Source: Antilocapra americana
Lineage: Eukaryota > Chordata > Mammalia > Artiodactyla > Antilocapridae
NCBI GenBank assembly: GCA_007570785.1
Contig: ML664161.1
Location: 1,425,658-1,489,657, forward strand
Length of the DNA stretch: 64,000 nt
Direction: 5' to 3'
Positions 1 to 11,912 of this stretch are shown in pieces. The translations under genes were made by a program, and so were the position numbers. Each line of letters opens with the position of its first letter. The first letter of the stretch is position 1. The notes beneath the pieces are model-generated. The model had not been told where the DNA came from. It searched no databases and saw nothing but the letters and a program-made list of their open reading frames with translations.

Positions 1-2118
1 TCTAGGTTGCTTCCATATTCTAGCTATTGTAAATAGTGCTGTAATGAACAATGAGTTAAATGTGTCTCTGTCAATTTTGGTTTCCTCGAGGTATATGCCT
101 AGAAGAGTGATTGCTGGGTCATATGGTGGTTTTATTCCTAGTTTTTTAAGGAATTTCCATACCATTTTCCATAGTGGCTGAATCAGTTTACATTCCCACA
201 AACAGTACAAGAGCATTCCCTTTTCTCCACACCCTTTCCAGCACTTATAGTTTGTAGACTTTAATGATGGCCATTCTGACCAGTGTAGTTTTGATTTGCA
301 TTTCTCTAATAATGAATGATGCCGAGCATCTTTTCATCTGTTTGTTAGCCATCTGTATGTCTTATTTGGATAAATGTCTATTTAGGTCTTTCTCTGACTT
401 TTTGGTTGGGTTGTTTGTTTTTCTGGTATTGAGTTGTATGAGTTGCATGTATATTTTGGAAATTAATCCTTTGTCACTTGTTTCATTTGCTATCATTTTC
501 CCCCATTCTGAGGGTTCTCTTTTCACCTTGCTTATAGATTCCTTTGCTGTGCAAAATCTTTTAAGTTTAATCAGGTCCCACTTGGTTACCTTTATTTTTA
601 TTTCCATTATTCTAGGAGGTGGATCATAGAGGATTTTGCTTTGATTTATGCCATTAAGTGTTCTGCCTGTGTTTTCCTCCAAGAGTTTTATAGTTTCTGG
701 TCTTACATTTAGGTCTTTAATCCATTTTGAGTTTATCTTTATGTATGGTATTAGGAAGTGTTCTAATTTCATTCTTTTACATGTAGCTGTCCAGTTTTCC
801 CAGCACTATTTATTGAAGAGGGTGTTTTTGCCCCATTGTATATTCTTGCCTCTTTTGTCAAAAGTAAGTTACCCATAGGTACATGGGTTTATTTCTGGAC
901 TTTCTGTCTTGTTCCATGCATCTATATTTCTGTTTTTCTGCCAGTACCATATTGTCTTGATGAAGGTAGCTTTGTAGTATTATCTGAAGTCAGGAAGGTT
1001 GATTCGTCCAGCTCCACTCTTCTTTCTCAAGACTACTTTGGCTATTCATGGTCTTTTGTGTTTTCATACGAATTGTGAATTTTTTTTTCTGGTTCTGTAA
1101 AAAACGTCATTGGTAATTTGATAGGGATTGTATTGAGTCTATAGATTGTGTTAGGTAGTATAGTCATTTTCAAATATTGATTCTTCCTACCCAGGAACAT
1201 GGAACCTTTGATTTATTTCATCAGTGTCTTATAATTTTTTGTGTACAGTTCTTTTTTATCCTTAAGAAAGCTGATTCCTAGATATTTAATCCTTTTTGTT
1301 GCAAAGGTGAATGGGATTGATCCCTTAATTTCTCTTTCTGATTTTTCATTGTTAATATTTGAAATATAAGTGATTTCTGTGTATTGAGTTTGTATCCTGC
1401 AACTTTGCTAAATTCACTGATTAGCTCAAGTAATTTTCTGATACCATCTTTATGGTTTTCCATGTATAGAATCATGTAATCTTCAAAAACTGAGAGCTTT
1501 ACTTCTTCTTTTCCAACCGGCATTCCTTTTATTTCTTTTTGTTCTCTGGTTGTTGTAGCTAGGACTTTCAGAACTATGTGGAATAATAGTGGTGAAAGTG
1601 CACACCCTTGTCTTGTTCCTGATCTTAGGGGGAATGCTTTCAGTTTTCAACACTGAGAATAATGTTTGCTGTAGGCTTAACATAGATGGCCTTTACTATG
1701 CTGAGATAGGTTCCTTCTATGCCCATTTTTTGAAGAGTTTTAATCATAAATGGGTGCTGAATTTTGTGCATCAATTGAGAGCATCATATGATTTTTACCT
1801 TTCAATTTGTTAATATGGTTTATCACATTGATTGATTTGCATATATTGAGAAATCCTTGCATCCCTGGAATAGACCCAACCTGATCATGGTGTATGAGCT
1901 TTTTGATGTGTTGCTGAATTCTGTTTTCTAAAATTTTGTTGAGGATTTTTGCATCTGTGTTCATCAATGATATTGACCTGTAGTTTTCTTTTTTGTGTGT
2001 TGTCTTTGTCTGGTTTTGGTATCAGGGTGATAGTGACCTCATAGAATGAGTTTGGAAGTTTTCTTTCCTATGAAATTTTCTGAAAGAGTTTTAGAAGGAT
2101 AGGCATTAGTTCTTCTTT
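1..2118 (-). pseudogene. L1 ORF2 fragment: RT to C-terminus
   Basis: Minus-strand translation shows L1 ORF2 in pieces. The RT thumb/finger stretch with DAKILNKIL and HHDQVG lies at about 1740-1967. The catalytic box region lies at 1476-1487, where the residues read FEDY rather than the family's FADD. The C-terminal region with [19 protein letters not shown] and [10 protein letters not shown] lies at 362-772. The family protein is a target-primed reverse transcriptase of about 1,270 residues; here it is broken by stops and frameshifts and the catalytic box is damaged. The start of this piece follows directly on an endonuclease fragment because of an internal deletion. Confidence 0.85.
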
Positions 2119-2860
2119 AAATGTACTCTTCTGCCTTTGGATGGAATGTCTTAAAGATATCAATGAGATCCATCTCATCTATTGTATCATTTAAGACTTG
2201 TGCTTCCTTTTTAATTTTCTGTTTTGATGATCTGTCCACAGGTGTAGGTAGGGTGTTAAAGTATCCTACTGTTACTGTGTTACTGTCAGTTTCTCCCTTT
2301 ATATCTGTTAGTGTTTGTCTTATGTATTGAGGTGCATCTATATTGGGTGCATAGATTTTGTTATGTTTTCCTGTTTAATTGGTACCTTCATCATTATGTA
2401 GTGTCCTTCTTTATATCTTGTAATATTCTTTATTTTAAGGTCTATTTTGTCTAACATGAAGAATGATACTCCAGCTTTCTTTTGCTTCCCATTTGTGTGG
2501 AATATATATTTCCATTTTTTTTCCATTTTTCCATGGACACTTCCTGTATATATGTGTCTGTAAGTCTGAAGTGGGTTTCTTGTAGACAGCATATATATGG
2601 GTCTTATTTTTGTATCTATTAAGCCAGTCTGTGTCTTTTGGTTGGAGCATTTAATCCATTTACATTTAAGATAATAGTTGATATTTATGTTCCTATTGCC
2701 ATTTTCTTAATTGTTTGGGATTGGTTTTGTAGATCTTTTTTCTTCTCTTGTATTTATTGACTACATAAGTCCCTTTAATATTTGTTGTAAACATGATTTG
2801 GTGGTACTGAATTCTCTTAACTTTTGCTTGTCTGAAAAGCTTTTTATTTCTCCATCAGTT
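2119..2860 (-). pseudogene. L1 ORF2 fragment: endonuclease part
   Basis: Minus-strand reading gives L1 apurinic-type endonuclease sequence: PTSDLQTHIY, then NGKQKKAGVS and KEGHYIMMK at 2338-2592, and a piece ending MDLIDIFKTFHPKAEEY near 2120. It then jumps in frame to FKEELMPILLKLFQ, which belongs hundreds of residues later in the protein. About 300 residues between the endonuclease and the RT are therefore missing. This is a retroelement pseudogene. Confidence 0.75.
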
Positions 2861-2865
2861 TTCCA

Positions 2866-3790
2866 CAAACTGGAAATCAAAATTAAAGCAAGGTTCCAAG
2901 TCGAGAATAAGGCAATGAAATCAAAACTAAGAAATATGTTGAGATGCAAGGAAAGAAAGAAAGAATAGATATGCAAAGTTAAAGAGGTAGATGAAGAAGA
3001 TTTATAAATTTTAAAGATTAACTGCAAGGGGAAAAGAACAGTAGGAAAGGTAAACAAAGAAATAAATGTAGAAAAATATAATAAGTTTAAAAAATAAAGT
3101 TATAAAAATGAGAAAAGAAAAAAAAGTGGAAAAAACAAGATGTAGAAAGAAAAGAAAAAAAAGAAAGGAAAACTCCACAGAAGTGTTATCATTTATAACA
3201 ATGATAAAAATGTACCTGTATATACACATATACTTACACACCCATAAGCAAAATCAAAACAGTCCAACAAAAATAAGGTACAATATAGTGACCCAGCAAA
3301 CAAAGTAAACCAAAAATTATATCTACCAGTTAAGAATAAAATTAACTAAAGTACAAACTGGAAAACAAAATAAAGCAAGATGCCAATTGGGGAATAAAGC
3401 AATGAAAATAAAACTAACAAATATGTTGAAAGGAAAGAAAAAAAGAAAAGAAAGAATAGATATGTGAAGTTAAATAGAGATAGATAAATAAGATTTATAT
3501 ACAGTAAAGATTGATTGCAAGGGGAAAAGAACAGTAGGAATAGCTAATAAAGGAATAAACTTAGAAAAAAATAGTAATATATTTAAAAAGTTAAAAATTA
3601 AAATTAAAAAAAGAGAGAGTGAGAGAAAAAAAAAAAAGAAAGAAAACTCCACAGAACAACAAAAGCCGAACATAGAGTCAGAGGTGTATAACAACAATAA
3701 AAAATGTGACTGAGGGAAAAAAAAGCTCAAAAACTTAATTAAATTTCATAGTGCCAATAAAATCGACAACTTCAATGGGGGGGGGGGGGT
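2866..3790. repeat. A-rich tandem duplication, period about 480 bp
   Basis: Two diverged direct copies lie side by side. AAACTGGAAA starts the unit near 2867 and 3355, GCAAGGGGAAAAGAACAGTA recurs at 3023 and 3517, and AACTCCACAGAA recurs at 3171 and 3645, giving offsets of 474-494 bp. The unit is strongly A-rich on the plus strand and ends in a run of 13 G at 3777-3789. It lies between L1 ORF2 and L1 5' UTR sequence, so it is probably part of the L1 (a 5' variable region) or a duplication within it. It has no coding capacity. Confidence 0.7.
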
Positions 3791-3829
3791 AAAAGAATCT
3801 ACAGAACAAGTCAAAACTTATGAATAGTA

Positions 3830-5372
3830 AATATTCTTTCTTGAATCATTGCTGTCAGAGTCCTTTCCCTCGCTGGGAGTCACAGTCCACCTACCTCCCT
3901 AGGATGCCTCCCAGCACTGTGCTGATCTCTGGGACCTGCTGTAGGGTCAGCTCAGATTCTAATCTGTCCTACTACTATGTGTTCTTTCCTCCAGTGTCCA
4001 CAGCTATCAAAACTAGTGTATTTACTTTTGTGGGAGCTTTTGATGTCCTTTTATATATTCCATAGACATGAGTCTGCCTAGTTGATCATGTGGATTTAAT
4101 CTGCTGCTTGTACAGCTGGTGGGGAGATTTTTGGTCTTCTTCCTTAGCCACACTGCCCCTGGGTTTCAATTGTGGTTTTATTTCCACCTCTGCATGTGGG
4201 TTGTCCACTGGTTTTGCTCCTGAGGCTGCCCTGGAGGACTTGGGTTTGCCTCTGTGAGAGCCAGGTGTGGAGGTGGTTCAGCTGCTTGGGTCTCAGGGCT
4301 TCTGGCTGGACCAGGTACTCAGGGGAGTTAGAGGCTAGGGCAGCAGGAAATACAGTGCTCTAGAGGCATATGGCAACCAGTATTGGCCAATACGCTCAAG
4401 TATTGCCTTTAGAACCCTGCTGACAGAGAAGCTTGACAGGCCACAGTCTACAGAGTCGCAAAGAGTTGGAAATGACTGAAGCGACCCTGTGCGCATACAT
4501 ACAAGACTTTTCTTGCCTGTGGCAACTCTGCCCCAGTGAGAGTTGAACGTGAAGGTGGCACAGCTGCTTGGCTTGCGGGGACCCTGGTGGTGCCAAGTGT
4601 GCAGGGATATGGACTGGCTCTGCTGCCGGAGTTATGGCCCTGTCAGAGTCTTATTCTGAGCCTCTTGTAGCTGGTGATCAGAAGGCCTCTGGCCAGTCTT
4701 TCCTTCCAGGATAGGGTCCAACTCTGTAGATCAGCGCATCAGGTGTTTGATGGGCCAGGCTCTTTATTGTTCAGCTGCTGATGCTGGCAGGTAGGGAGAG
4801 AGAGGCTATGGTGATGGCTCTAGCCCCTACGTATGACTCAGCAGTATCACCTTGTTTCCATGGCTGCCTAGCTTTCCTCGACAGGCATTTCCCACCACAG
4901 TCTCCTCCCTCACATCCCCTCGATCTGTCTCTCCATAGTCAGCAGCAGCCCTCGCCCTGGGATTGCTCCACAATCCCCAAACTCCAGCTCCCAGCCACTG
5001 TGCCTTCTAGGAGATGGGCACCCCTGTCTGGGGTATGTACGGCTGCAGCAAGCACTGTCTGATTCTCATTCCATTCAGTCTGCCACAGGTCAGCTGTTTC
5101 ACTCTCAGCCTTAAATGTTTCTCCTCTGACTCAGACAATTACCCCAGTGTGGAGATCAAACCCCTGCTTCAGTTCCTCCATCTCCAAGGGCAGGTCCAGT
5201 CCTACTAACACTCCTGTGTTCCCCCTAGTTCATTTGTCCTATTGAGTTTTGCATGGTATACCTGCTCTCAGCTGGTATTCTATATGCACTTCTGTGTAAG
5301 AAGGTGTATTTCTGAAGTATCCGTGGAGAGAGATGTACTTCACATCCACCTGCTCCTCCACCATATTGTTTT
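3830..5372 (-). other. L1 5' UTR (antisense)
   Basis: This is a GC-richer block of the kind found in the 5' UTR/promoter region of ruminant L1, read antisense. It contains stretches such as the tract around TGGGGAGATTTTTGGTCTTC and ends at a CACCTGCTCCTCCACCAT boundary near 5360. In an intact L1 this segment holds the internal Pol II promoter. Open frames here are small and look fortuitous. A SINE-like piece sits at about 4405-4505. Confidence 0.65.
4405..4505 (+). repeat. BovA/Bov-tA-like SINE fragment
   Basis: The segment carries the diagnostic BovA end, ACAGAG..GACAGGCCACAGTCTACAGAGTCGCAAAGAGTTGGAAATGACTGAAGCGACC in degenerate form, followed by a GCGCATACATACA tail. It is embedded in L1 5' UTR sequence and may be part of that L1 subfamily rather than a separate insertion. 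Confidence 0.55.
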
Positions 5373-5490
5373 CTCATCCCACTCCAGTATTCTTGCCTGG
5401 GGGATCCCATGGACAGAGGAGCCTGGTGGGCCACAGTCGATGGAGTCACTAAGAGTCAGGACTGAAATGACTGAGCATGCAAAGACAGAT
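5373..5490 (+). repeat. BovA-type SINE fragment
   Basis: CCACTCCAGTATTCTTGCC, GGACAGAGGAGCCTGGTGGGC and AGAGTCAGGACTGAAATGAC are the standard BovA core blocks in sense orientation. The tRNA-derived head is absent. The copy abuts the 5' end of the preceding L1. Confidence 0.75.
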
Positions 5491-5940
5491 ATTAGTAAAA
5501 GTAAGCGAGTCTTTCAGTATATGGTAATATCTATGACAGTTATAGTTAACAAAATATTAACTATAATATTTCCCAAAATGAAGACCAAAGTATTGGACAG
5601 TTGTAATCTGTCCCTGAGTGAGCTGTTTTGGCAATATTTTGCTCTTGAACTCACAATGGTAAAGTAATGGTCATGAATCCCATGCTACTAGGTAGTCCAG
5701 GTCAGGGTTCGTAGGCCGTGAAGGGCATTTCATTGGTTGATTGCATCATGTCTGCATATTCCAAGGGTTATCCACAGAGTTGTAGGGAGGCTACCTGGCA
5801 GAAATGAAACCTTGATTGATAGGGCCTTGAAAGGTTAACAATGTAAAAAAGTTTAGGAAGGGGAAGGGTATGCAGAGGAGGGTGATCTATCTAAATTGCT
5901 TTAAAATGTAAGGAATGATTTGTTCTTCCAAAAGAGATAT
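5491..5940. other. No gene seen; unassigned sequence
   Basis: AT-rich sequence between a SINE and an L1 fragment. I recognise no repeat family or coding region in it. Confidence 0.5.
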
Positions 5941-7262
5941 TTAAAATTATTTTTTCTCTTTTTTCTTCATCTTTAATGATTTACACTAATATATTTTCCA
6001 GTTCTATGATCTATTCCTCTGCATCATTTAATCAACTGTTGATTCCTTCTAGTGTATTTCTTATTTCAGTCATTATATTCTTTAGCTCTGTGTGGTTCTT
6101 CCTGATACTTCCTAACTCCCTGTTGAACTTCTCACTACATTCACCCATCCCTTTCTTGAGTTCACTGAATATGTCTATGATTATTACCTTGAACTTCTTT
6201 ATCAGATAGATTTCTTGTTCTGCTTTGCTTAGTTCTTAGTTCTTCATTTGAAATAGGTTCTTCTGTCTCATTTTGCCTAGTTCTCCATGCTTAATTCTAT
6301 GTATTACGTAGATGGGTTATGTTTCTCTGTTTTTGAGGGGTGGCCTTAGGTAGGAGATATCCTGTTGGGCCCAGTAGCACACTCCTCTCTGGTCACCAGT
6401 TCTATATGCTGTAGGGATGCCTTCTATGTAGGCTGTACGAGCCCTTCTATTGTGGGGGCTGACTATCGTGGGCAAGCTGGTTAGCGGGGGCTGGCCCACA
6501 GCCCAGTTGACTGCCAGGCTCTAGTTTGTATGGTGGCACCTGGCCTACTAGTGTTTAGGCCCAAGTTCTAGGGGGTTCCATGGCTGGTTCCAATCCACTA
6601 GAAGGTAGGTAAATCCTTAGCACTAATAGACTAGAGGGAAGACTCCAAAATTGCACTCACTTGCACATGTCCTCCTGGTAAAAAAAAAAACACCCCAAAA
6701 TTGTTGCTGCCACTGTCTTTGTCCCCAAAGGGAGTCCTGCCTCTCTAAGAGGCTTTCCAGGATCAACAAGTGGACCTGATTCAGGCTTCTTTCAAATTAC
6801 TGCCTCTTCAATGGGACTCACACACCGTTTAAACAGAGACCTTTTAGAGTCTCTTTCCTACAGTCCTCCAACTCTCCAGTACACAAGTCCCACTAGCCTT
6901 CAAAGCCAGATGTTCTGGAGACTTGTTTCCTTGGCACAGCACCCTGGACTGGGGAGCCCAATGTGGGGCTTAAACCCCATGCTCCTTGGGGAGAACCTCT
7001 ACAACTGTGATTATCCTCTTATTTGTGGGTTACTACCTAGGGAGGCGGGGGGGGGGGGGGGGCTTTTTTTATTTTTAAGCCCTTCTCCTATCACTCAATT
7101 CATTGTGGTTGCTTTTTTTTGTCTTTAGTTGTGAAAGAGTTTTTGTGTCAGTCCTCCTACCGTTCTCCTAGATAGCTGCTCTGTAAATAGTTGCAATCTT
7201 GGTGTGCCTGTAGGAGGAGGTGAGTTCAGGGTTTTCCTACTCCTCCATCTTGGCCACATCTC
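5941..7262 (-). mobile_element. L1 fragment: ORF1 part plus 5' UTR, minus strand
   Basis: The antisense text at 5975-6210 (ATTCCTTCTAGTGTATTTCTTATTTCAG-like, then GTTCTTCCTGATACTTCC) is the coiled-coil-encoding part of artiodactyl L1 ORF1. It is followed by GC-rich 5' UTR with CCTTCAAAGCCAGATG near 6900, and ends at TCCTCCATCTTGGCCACATCTCC near 7262, the usual antisense 5' terminus of L1. ORF2 is absent from this copy. A 16-G run sits at 7047-7062. Decayed and non-coding. Confidence 0.75.
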
Positions 7263-8000
7263 CTGATATTTTTAAAATAATATTTTATTTTTTAACAATA
7301 AAATTCTTTCCTGTATATCCATACAAAATTAAAGCATTAGATGACCTTTGTTAACTTAGAAAAATTGCTTAGTCTATATATTCTAAATATCTATTCCTTA
7401 TTTCTTTGTTTCCAAAGGCCTTTGTTGACATTTTCATTATGAGTTGCTGTAGTCTTCTTACATTATATATAGTTGATTATTTATTTGCCATTTATTTTAA
7501 AATGCAGGAGTCTTTTGGTAGGAATGTAGCATCTTTACTTATTACTTATAATTCACTAAAGATTTAGTGTTAATTGTAAAAATCAGTAGCCTTATAAAAG
7601 TGTTCTATTTGTTTCTCTGCTTTATTAATCTTACCTATTATCTCCTTGGACATAAGATAATAATAAGCTTAATTCAATAAGTCTTTTACTTTCTCTCTAT
7701 AGAAACTTGTACCACAGATAAACCAGTGAACTAATTTGGATCATAATAACTCCAATGTAAGATGATTATTATAAAGTTTCTATGATTTATGTCTACAGAA
7801 ACTACAGAGAAAAGATGTGTTGTTTGAAGTTGACACGCAAAAAATCTAAAGAGGCAGAGAAATATATAATGGTGAATTAATGAATTAGATTTATCAATTA
7901 AAGATAATATAAATCCATCTTTAGACAAGTTCTGTGAAGAAAGTAAAGAACTGTAGTTTTTTACTTCATTAATGAATTTTGTTTGGGATAAAATGTAGTA
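7263..8000. other. No gene seen; AT-rich
   Basis: AT-rich sequence with only short chance open frames. I see no recognisable element, RNA gene or regulatory motif that I can support. Confidence 0.5.
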
Positions 8001-8345
8001 CTAGTATTCTATAGCTGCTGTAACAAATTTTCATAAACTTGCTAGCCTATATCCACACAAATCAAAAGGTCAAAAATAAATACATCTCTTTGGGCTAAAA
8101 CAAAGATATAAGTTGGGCTGTATTCATTTCTGGAGGGTCTAGGAGAGAATATTTCCTTGCCTTTTCCAGCTTCTAAAGTCTGGCAGGATTCCGTGGCTCA
8201 GAATAACTTTTCTATTTCACAGTCAGTTGATCAGTAACCCTAATTCTGTACACAACCTTAGTTCCCCTCTGCCGTGAGAAATAACATACACAACAGAATC
8301 TGAGGAGAAGGATGTAGATATTTTTGTAAGATAGCTATTCTGTAT
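8001..8345 (+). repeat. Old mammalian interspersed repeat (family not named)
   Basis: ATAGCTGCTGTAACAAATTT..., TTCTGGAGGGTCTAGGAGAGAATATTTCC and TTGCCTTTTCCAGCTTCTA, ending near TTCTGTATGCCACA, match a pattern I recognise as an old repeat spread across placental mammals. A partial copy covering what looks like its second half is at 17088-17180. I cannot name the family with certainty. Confidence 0.5.
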
Positions 8346-8529
8346 GCCACAGTATGCTTTTACCCCTCTGCAAATATTCACATTTTTCCCACTGGCAAAT
8401 ATACATTTAATTCATTCCAACACCCGCATAATCTCCTAACATAACAGCCTCACCTCAGAGTCCAAGATAACACATAAATTTTAAAAATTCCCACATCTCA
8501 TCATCTAAATCAGATCTGAGAGAGGCTTC

Positions 8530-10790
8530 AGTTCAGTTCAGTTGCTTAGTCATGTCAGACTCTTTGCGACCCCATGGACTGCAGCACACCAGAGCTCCCT
8601 GTCCACCACCAACTACTGGATCTTCCTCAAACTCGTGTCCATCAAGTCAGTCAGTGATGTCATCCAACCATCTCATCCTCTATAATCCCTGTCCCCTTTT
8701 GCCTTCAATATTTTTGAGCATCAGAGTCTTTTCAAATGAGTCAGTTCTTCACATCAGGTGGCCAAAGTATTGGAGGTTCAGATTCAGCACAGTTCTTCTA
8801 ATAAATATTCAGGACTGACTTCTTTAGGATAGACTCGTTGTAACTCCTTGCAGTCCAAGAGACTCTCAAGAGTCTTCTCCAACAAAAAGCATCATTTTTT
8901 TTGGTGCTCAGCTTTCTTTATAGTGAAACTCACACATCCATACATGACTACTGGAAAAACCATAGCTTTGACTAGACAAACCTTTGTTGGCAAGTAATGT
9001 CTCTGCTAGTCAAAATTCTGTCTACGTTTGCAACAGCTTTACTTCCAAGAGGCAAGTGGCTTTAATTTCATGGCTGCAGTCACCATCTGCAGTGATTTTG
9101 GAGCCTCCCAAAATAAAGTCTTTCACTGTTCCCACTGTTTCCCCATCTATTTGCCATGAAGTTATAGGATGGATGCCATGATCTTAGTTCTGAATCTTGA
9201 GTTTTAAGCCAGGTTTTTCACTCTCCTCTTTCATTTTAATCAAGAGGCTCTTAAGTTCTTCTTCACTTTCTGTCATAAGGGTGGTGTCATCTGTATATCT
9301 GAGTTTATTGATATTTCTCCTGGAAATCTTAATTCCAGCTTGTGCTTCATCTAGTCTGGCATTTCCCATGATATGCTCTGCATACAAGTTAAATAAGCAG
9401 GATGACAATATACAGCTTTGACACATTCCTTTTCCTATTTTGAATCAGTCTGTTGTTCCACGTCTGGTTCTAACTGTTGTTTCTTGACCTGCATACAGAT
9501 TTCTCAGGAGGCAGGTCAGGTGGTCTTGTATTTCCATCTTTTTAGTAATTTTCCACAGTCTGTTGTGATCTACCTAGTCAAAGATTTTGGCATGGTCAAT
9601 AAAGCAGAAGTAGATGTCTTTCTGAAACTCTCTCTCTCTCTCTCTTTTTTTTTTTTTATGATCCAACTGATGATGGCAATGTGATCTCTGGTTCTCTTGT
9701 CTTTTCTAAATCCAGCTTGAACATCTGGAAGTTCATGATTCATGTACTGTTGAAGCCTAGCTTGGAGAATTTTGAGCATTACCTAGCTAGCATGTGAGAT
9801 GAGTGCAATTGTGCAGTAGTTTGAACATTCTTTGAGGGAAAATTGACCTTTTAAATTCCTGTGGGCACTGCTGAGTTTTCCAGATTTGTTGGCATATTAT
9901 GTGCAGCACTTTCACAGCATCATCTTTCAGGATTTGAAATAGCTTGAGTGGAGTCTATCACCTCCATTAGCTTTGTTCATAGTGATGTTTCCTAAGGCCC
10001 ACTTGACTTCACATTCCAGGTGTCTGGCTCTGTGTGAGTAATCAAACTATTCTGCTTATCTGGGTCATGAAGATCTTTTTTGTATAGATCTTCTGTGTAT
10101 TCTTGCTACCTCTTCTTAATATCTTCTGCTTCTGTTAGGTCCCTACCATTTCTGTCCTTTATTGTGCTCATCTTTGCATGAAATATTCCCTTGGTATCTC
10201 TAATTTTCTTGAAGAGATCTCTAGTCATTTTTATTCTATTCTTTTCCTCTTTTTCTTTGCATTGATTACTAAGCAAGGCTTTCTTATCTTTCCATGTTAT
10301 TCTTTGGAACTCTACATTCAAATGGATATATCTTTCCTTTTCTCCTTTGCTTTTCACTTCCCTTCTTGTCTCAGCTATTTGTTAGGCCTCTTCAGACAGC
10401 CATTTAGCTTTTTTGCTTCTTGGGGATGGTCTTGATCACTGCCTCCTATACAATATCATGAACCTCTCATTCTTCAGGCACTCTGTCTATCAGATCTAAT
10501 CTTGTGAATCTATTTATTACTTCCACTGTATAATCATACAGGATTTGATTTGGGTCATACCTGAATGGTCTAGTAGTTTTCCCTACTTTCTTCAATTTAA
10601 GTCTGAATTTGGCAATAACGAGTTCATGATCTGAGCCACAGTCAGCTCCTGGTCTTGTTTTTGCTAACTACATAGAGCTTCTCTACCTGTAGCTGCAAAG
10701 AATATAATCTTTCTGATTTCAGCATTGACCATCTGGTGGTGTCCATATGTAGAGTCTTCTCTTGTGTTGTTGGAAGCGGGTGTTTGCTGT
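8530..10790 (-). mobile_element. BovB (RTE) LINE, 3' two-thirds, minus strand
   Basis: It begins with the antisense 3' terminus CAGTTCAGTTCAGTTGC and proceeds through the RT region toward the 5' side, ending where an LTR starts at 10791. Minus-strand translation at 9184-9426 gives INKLRYTDDTTLM, the RT catalytic region with YTDD where the family has YADD, and LYAEHIMGNARLDEAQAG. The piece at 9570-9779 gives ARLQQYMNHELPDVQAGFRK. BovB encodes an endonuclease/RT that copies its own RNA at a nicked target; this copy is full of stops. A (CT)n/poly-T tract interrupts it at about 9625-9658. Confidence 0.9.
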
Positions 10791-11226
10791 TGTTAGGTAG
10801 TTAAAATAGGATAAAGGAGTCCAGAATGGTAGTGGCTAAAAGACAAGGAAGGAAAAATCCTGCAAAAATAGAACAAAGGAAGGTCCAATTACCGGAGTGA
10901 GGACCTCAGGTAAAACAAACAGCACTCCTGGCTAGTTCACTTTACATAGGGCAGACCCAGGGGGAGGAGAAAAATTATATAAAAAGAGGAGCCAAATTTG
11001 TTTTGGGGGCCTCTCTTTTCACATCTTTTGGGTTGGCATGCCCTCATGCCTTGAGGATGTATTTTTCTTTAGTTTCTAAATAAGACTGACATGTAACATG
11101 GAGCTGTAACACTGGTCCTTTCAAGGGCTGTAATGCTGCTCTGTCTGAGGGCTGTAATGCTGGTCCATCACTTCAAACTTCTGTTGTGATGACATGGAAC
11201 CAAGGAAATTAAAAACTTCCCCAACA
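10791..11226 (+). mobile_element. 5' LTR of ERV-1
   Basis: The segment starts TGTTAGGTAG and ends CCCCAACA, a TG..CA LTR. A TATA-like TATATAAAAA lies at 10976-10985 and a degenerate AATAAG polyadenylation signal near 11076. Much of it aligns by eye with the solo LTR at 52811-53298 read on the minus strand: shared blocks include TGTTAGGTAGTTA, AGTCCA.AATGG, CACTCCTGGCTA and CAGACCCAGGGGG. It interrupts a BovB copy, which fixes the left boundary. Confidence 0.85.
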
Positions 11227-11230
11227 TCTA

Positions 11231-11248
11231 TAGTGCAATTTCTCGGAT
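11231..11248 (+). promoter_or_regulatory. Probable ERV-1 primer-binding site (tRNA-His-like)
   Basis: Four bases after the LTR end, TAGTGCAATTTCTCGGAT matches the tRNA-His primer-binding sequence at 13 of 18 positions, including the CTCGGAT end. The match is imperfect and rests on my recollection of the tRNA-His 3' end, so the assignment is tentative. Confidence 0.4.
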
Positions 11249-11912
11249 TTAACTTGGCTGAAACAACCTCAGCTTGGCCCCCGCAGGTAAGAGGCCAAGT
11301 ATAGCAGGAGCCCAACTCAGTGAAAGTTCCTGCAGTGGAAGCTGAATGTGAAGAAAACCCAGTGCAGGGGAAATGACGAGAAGCCCAGTGTACTGGAAAT
11401 TGGGACAATGGAATAGAAACTCAGGAGAAAGGTCACACAGCTCAGTTTCAGATTCCTGAAGACCTCCAGTTAAGGTAGGAGGCCCTCACTCCTATGGCTA
11501 GAAGAACATATGCCTAACAAAATCTTAATTCTTTTACAGTCTCTCATGTCTTGTTTCCTTGAACCACCCCCCATGAACAGGCAAGTGGCAGTAGGTGTAA
11601 TTGCCAGACGCTGGCAGGGGCTACTTCTCATTGTGTCCCAAAAGCTCCACTATCTGCTGGGCCCCAGTAGCTGTTGCCCAAGTGGATGGGGGTTCTTCTG
11701 TCCTTAATGTTCTTTGTGCCAAGGTTCAGGCCAGTGAAAACTGTGAGCACAGGTCAGGTATTAAGCAGGTTTTCCAGCAGATTATGAAGGGGATCCTTGG
11801 CATGTTTTTTTCACTGGTTTTTCCTCCTGTCCTTCAGCTCCTCCCTCCCAGTACTTGAACCTGGCCAAAACCATGGTCCTGGCTTAAGAACCTAATGAAG
11901 CTCAGGCTCTGA

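Larger units (their letters stand above)
1..5372 (-). mobile_element. L1 LINE, minus strand, internally deleted
   Basis: Reading the minus strand from 5372 downward gives a ruminant-type L1 5' UTR, an A-rich tandem block, an endonuclease piece of ORF2, a reverse-transcriptase piece and the ORF2 C-terminus, which runs off the left edge of the window. ORF1 is not seen between the 5' UTR and ORF2. Stops and frameshifts occur throughout, so the copy is dead. The 5' end at about 5372 is the typical CTCCTCCACCAT-like boundary read antisense. The 3' end and target duplication lie outside the window. Confidence 0.85.

Noticed and set aside
2866..3790. CRISPR-like array
   Set aside because: Two long diverged direct copies in a mammalian L1 context, not short regular repeats with unique spacers.
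4781..5062. 93-residue proline/serine-rich open frame
   Set aside because: It lies in antisense of GC-rich L1 5' UTR, with no homology I recognise; GC-rich sequence gives long chance frames.
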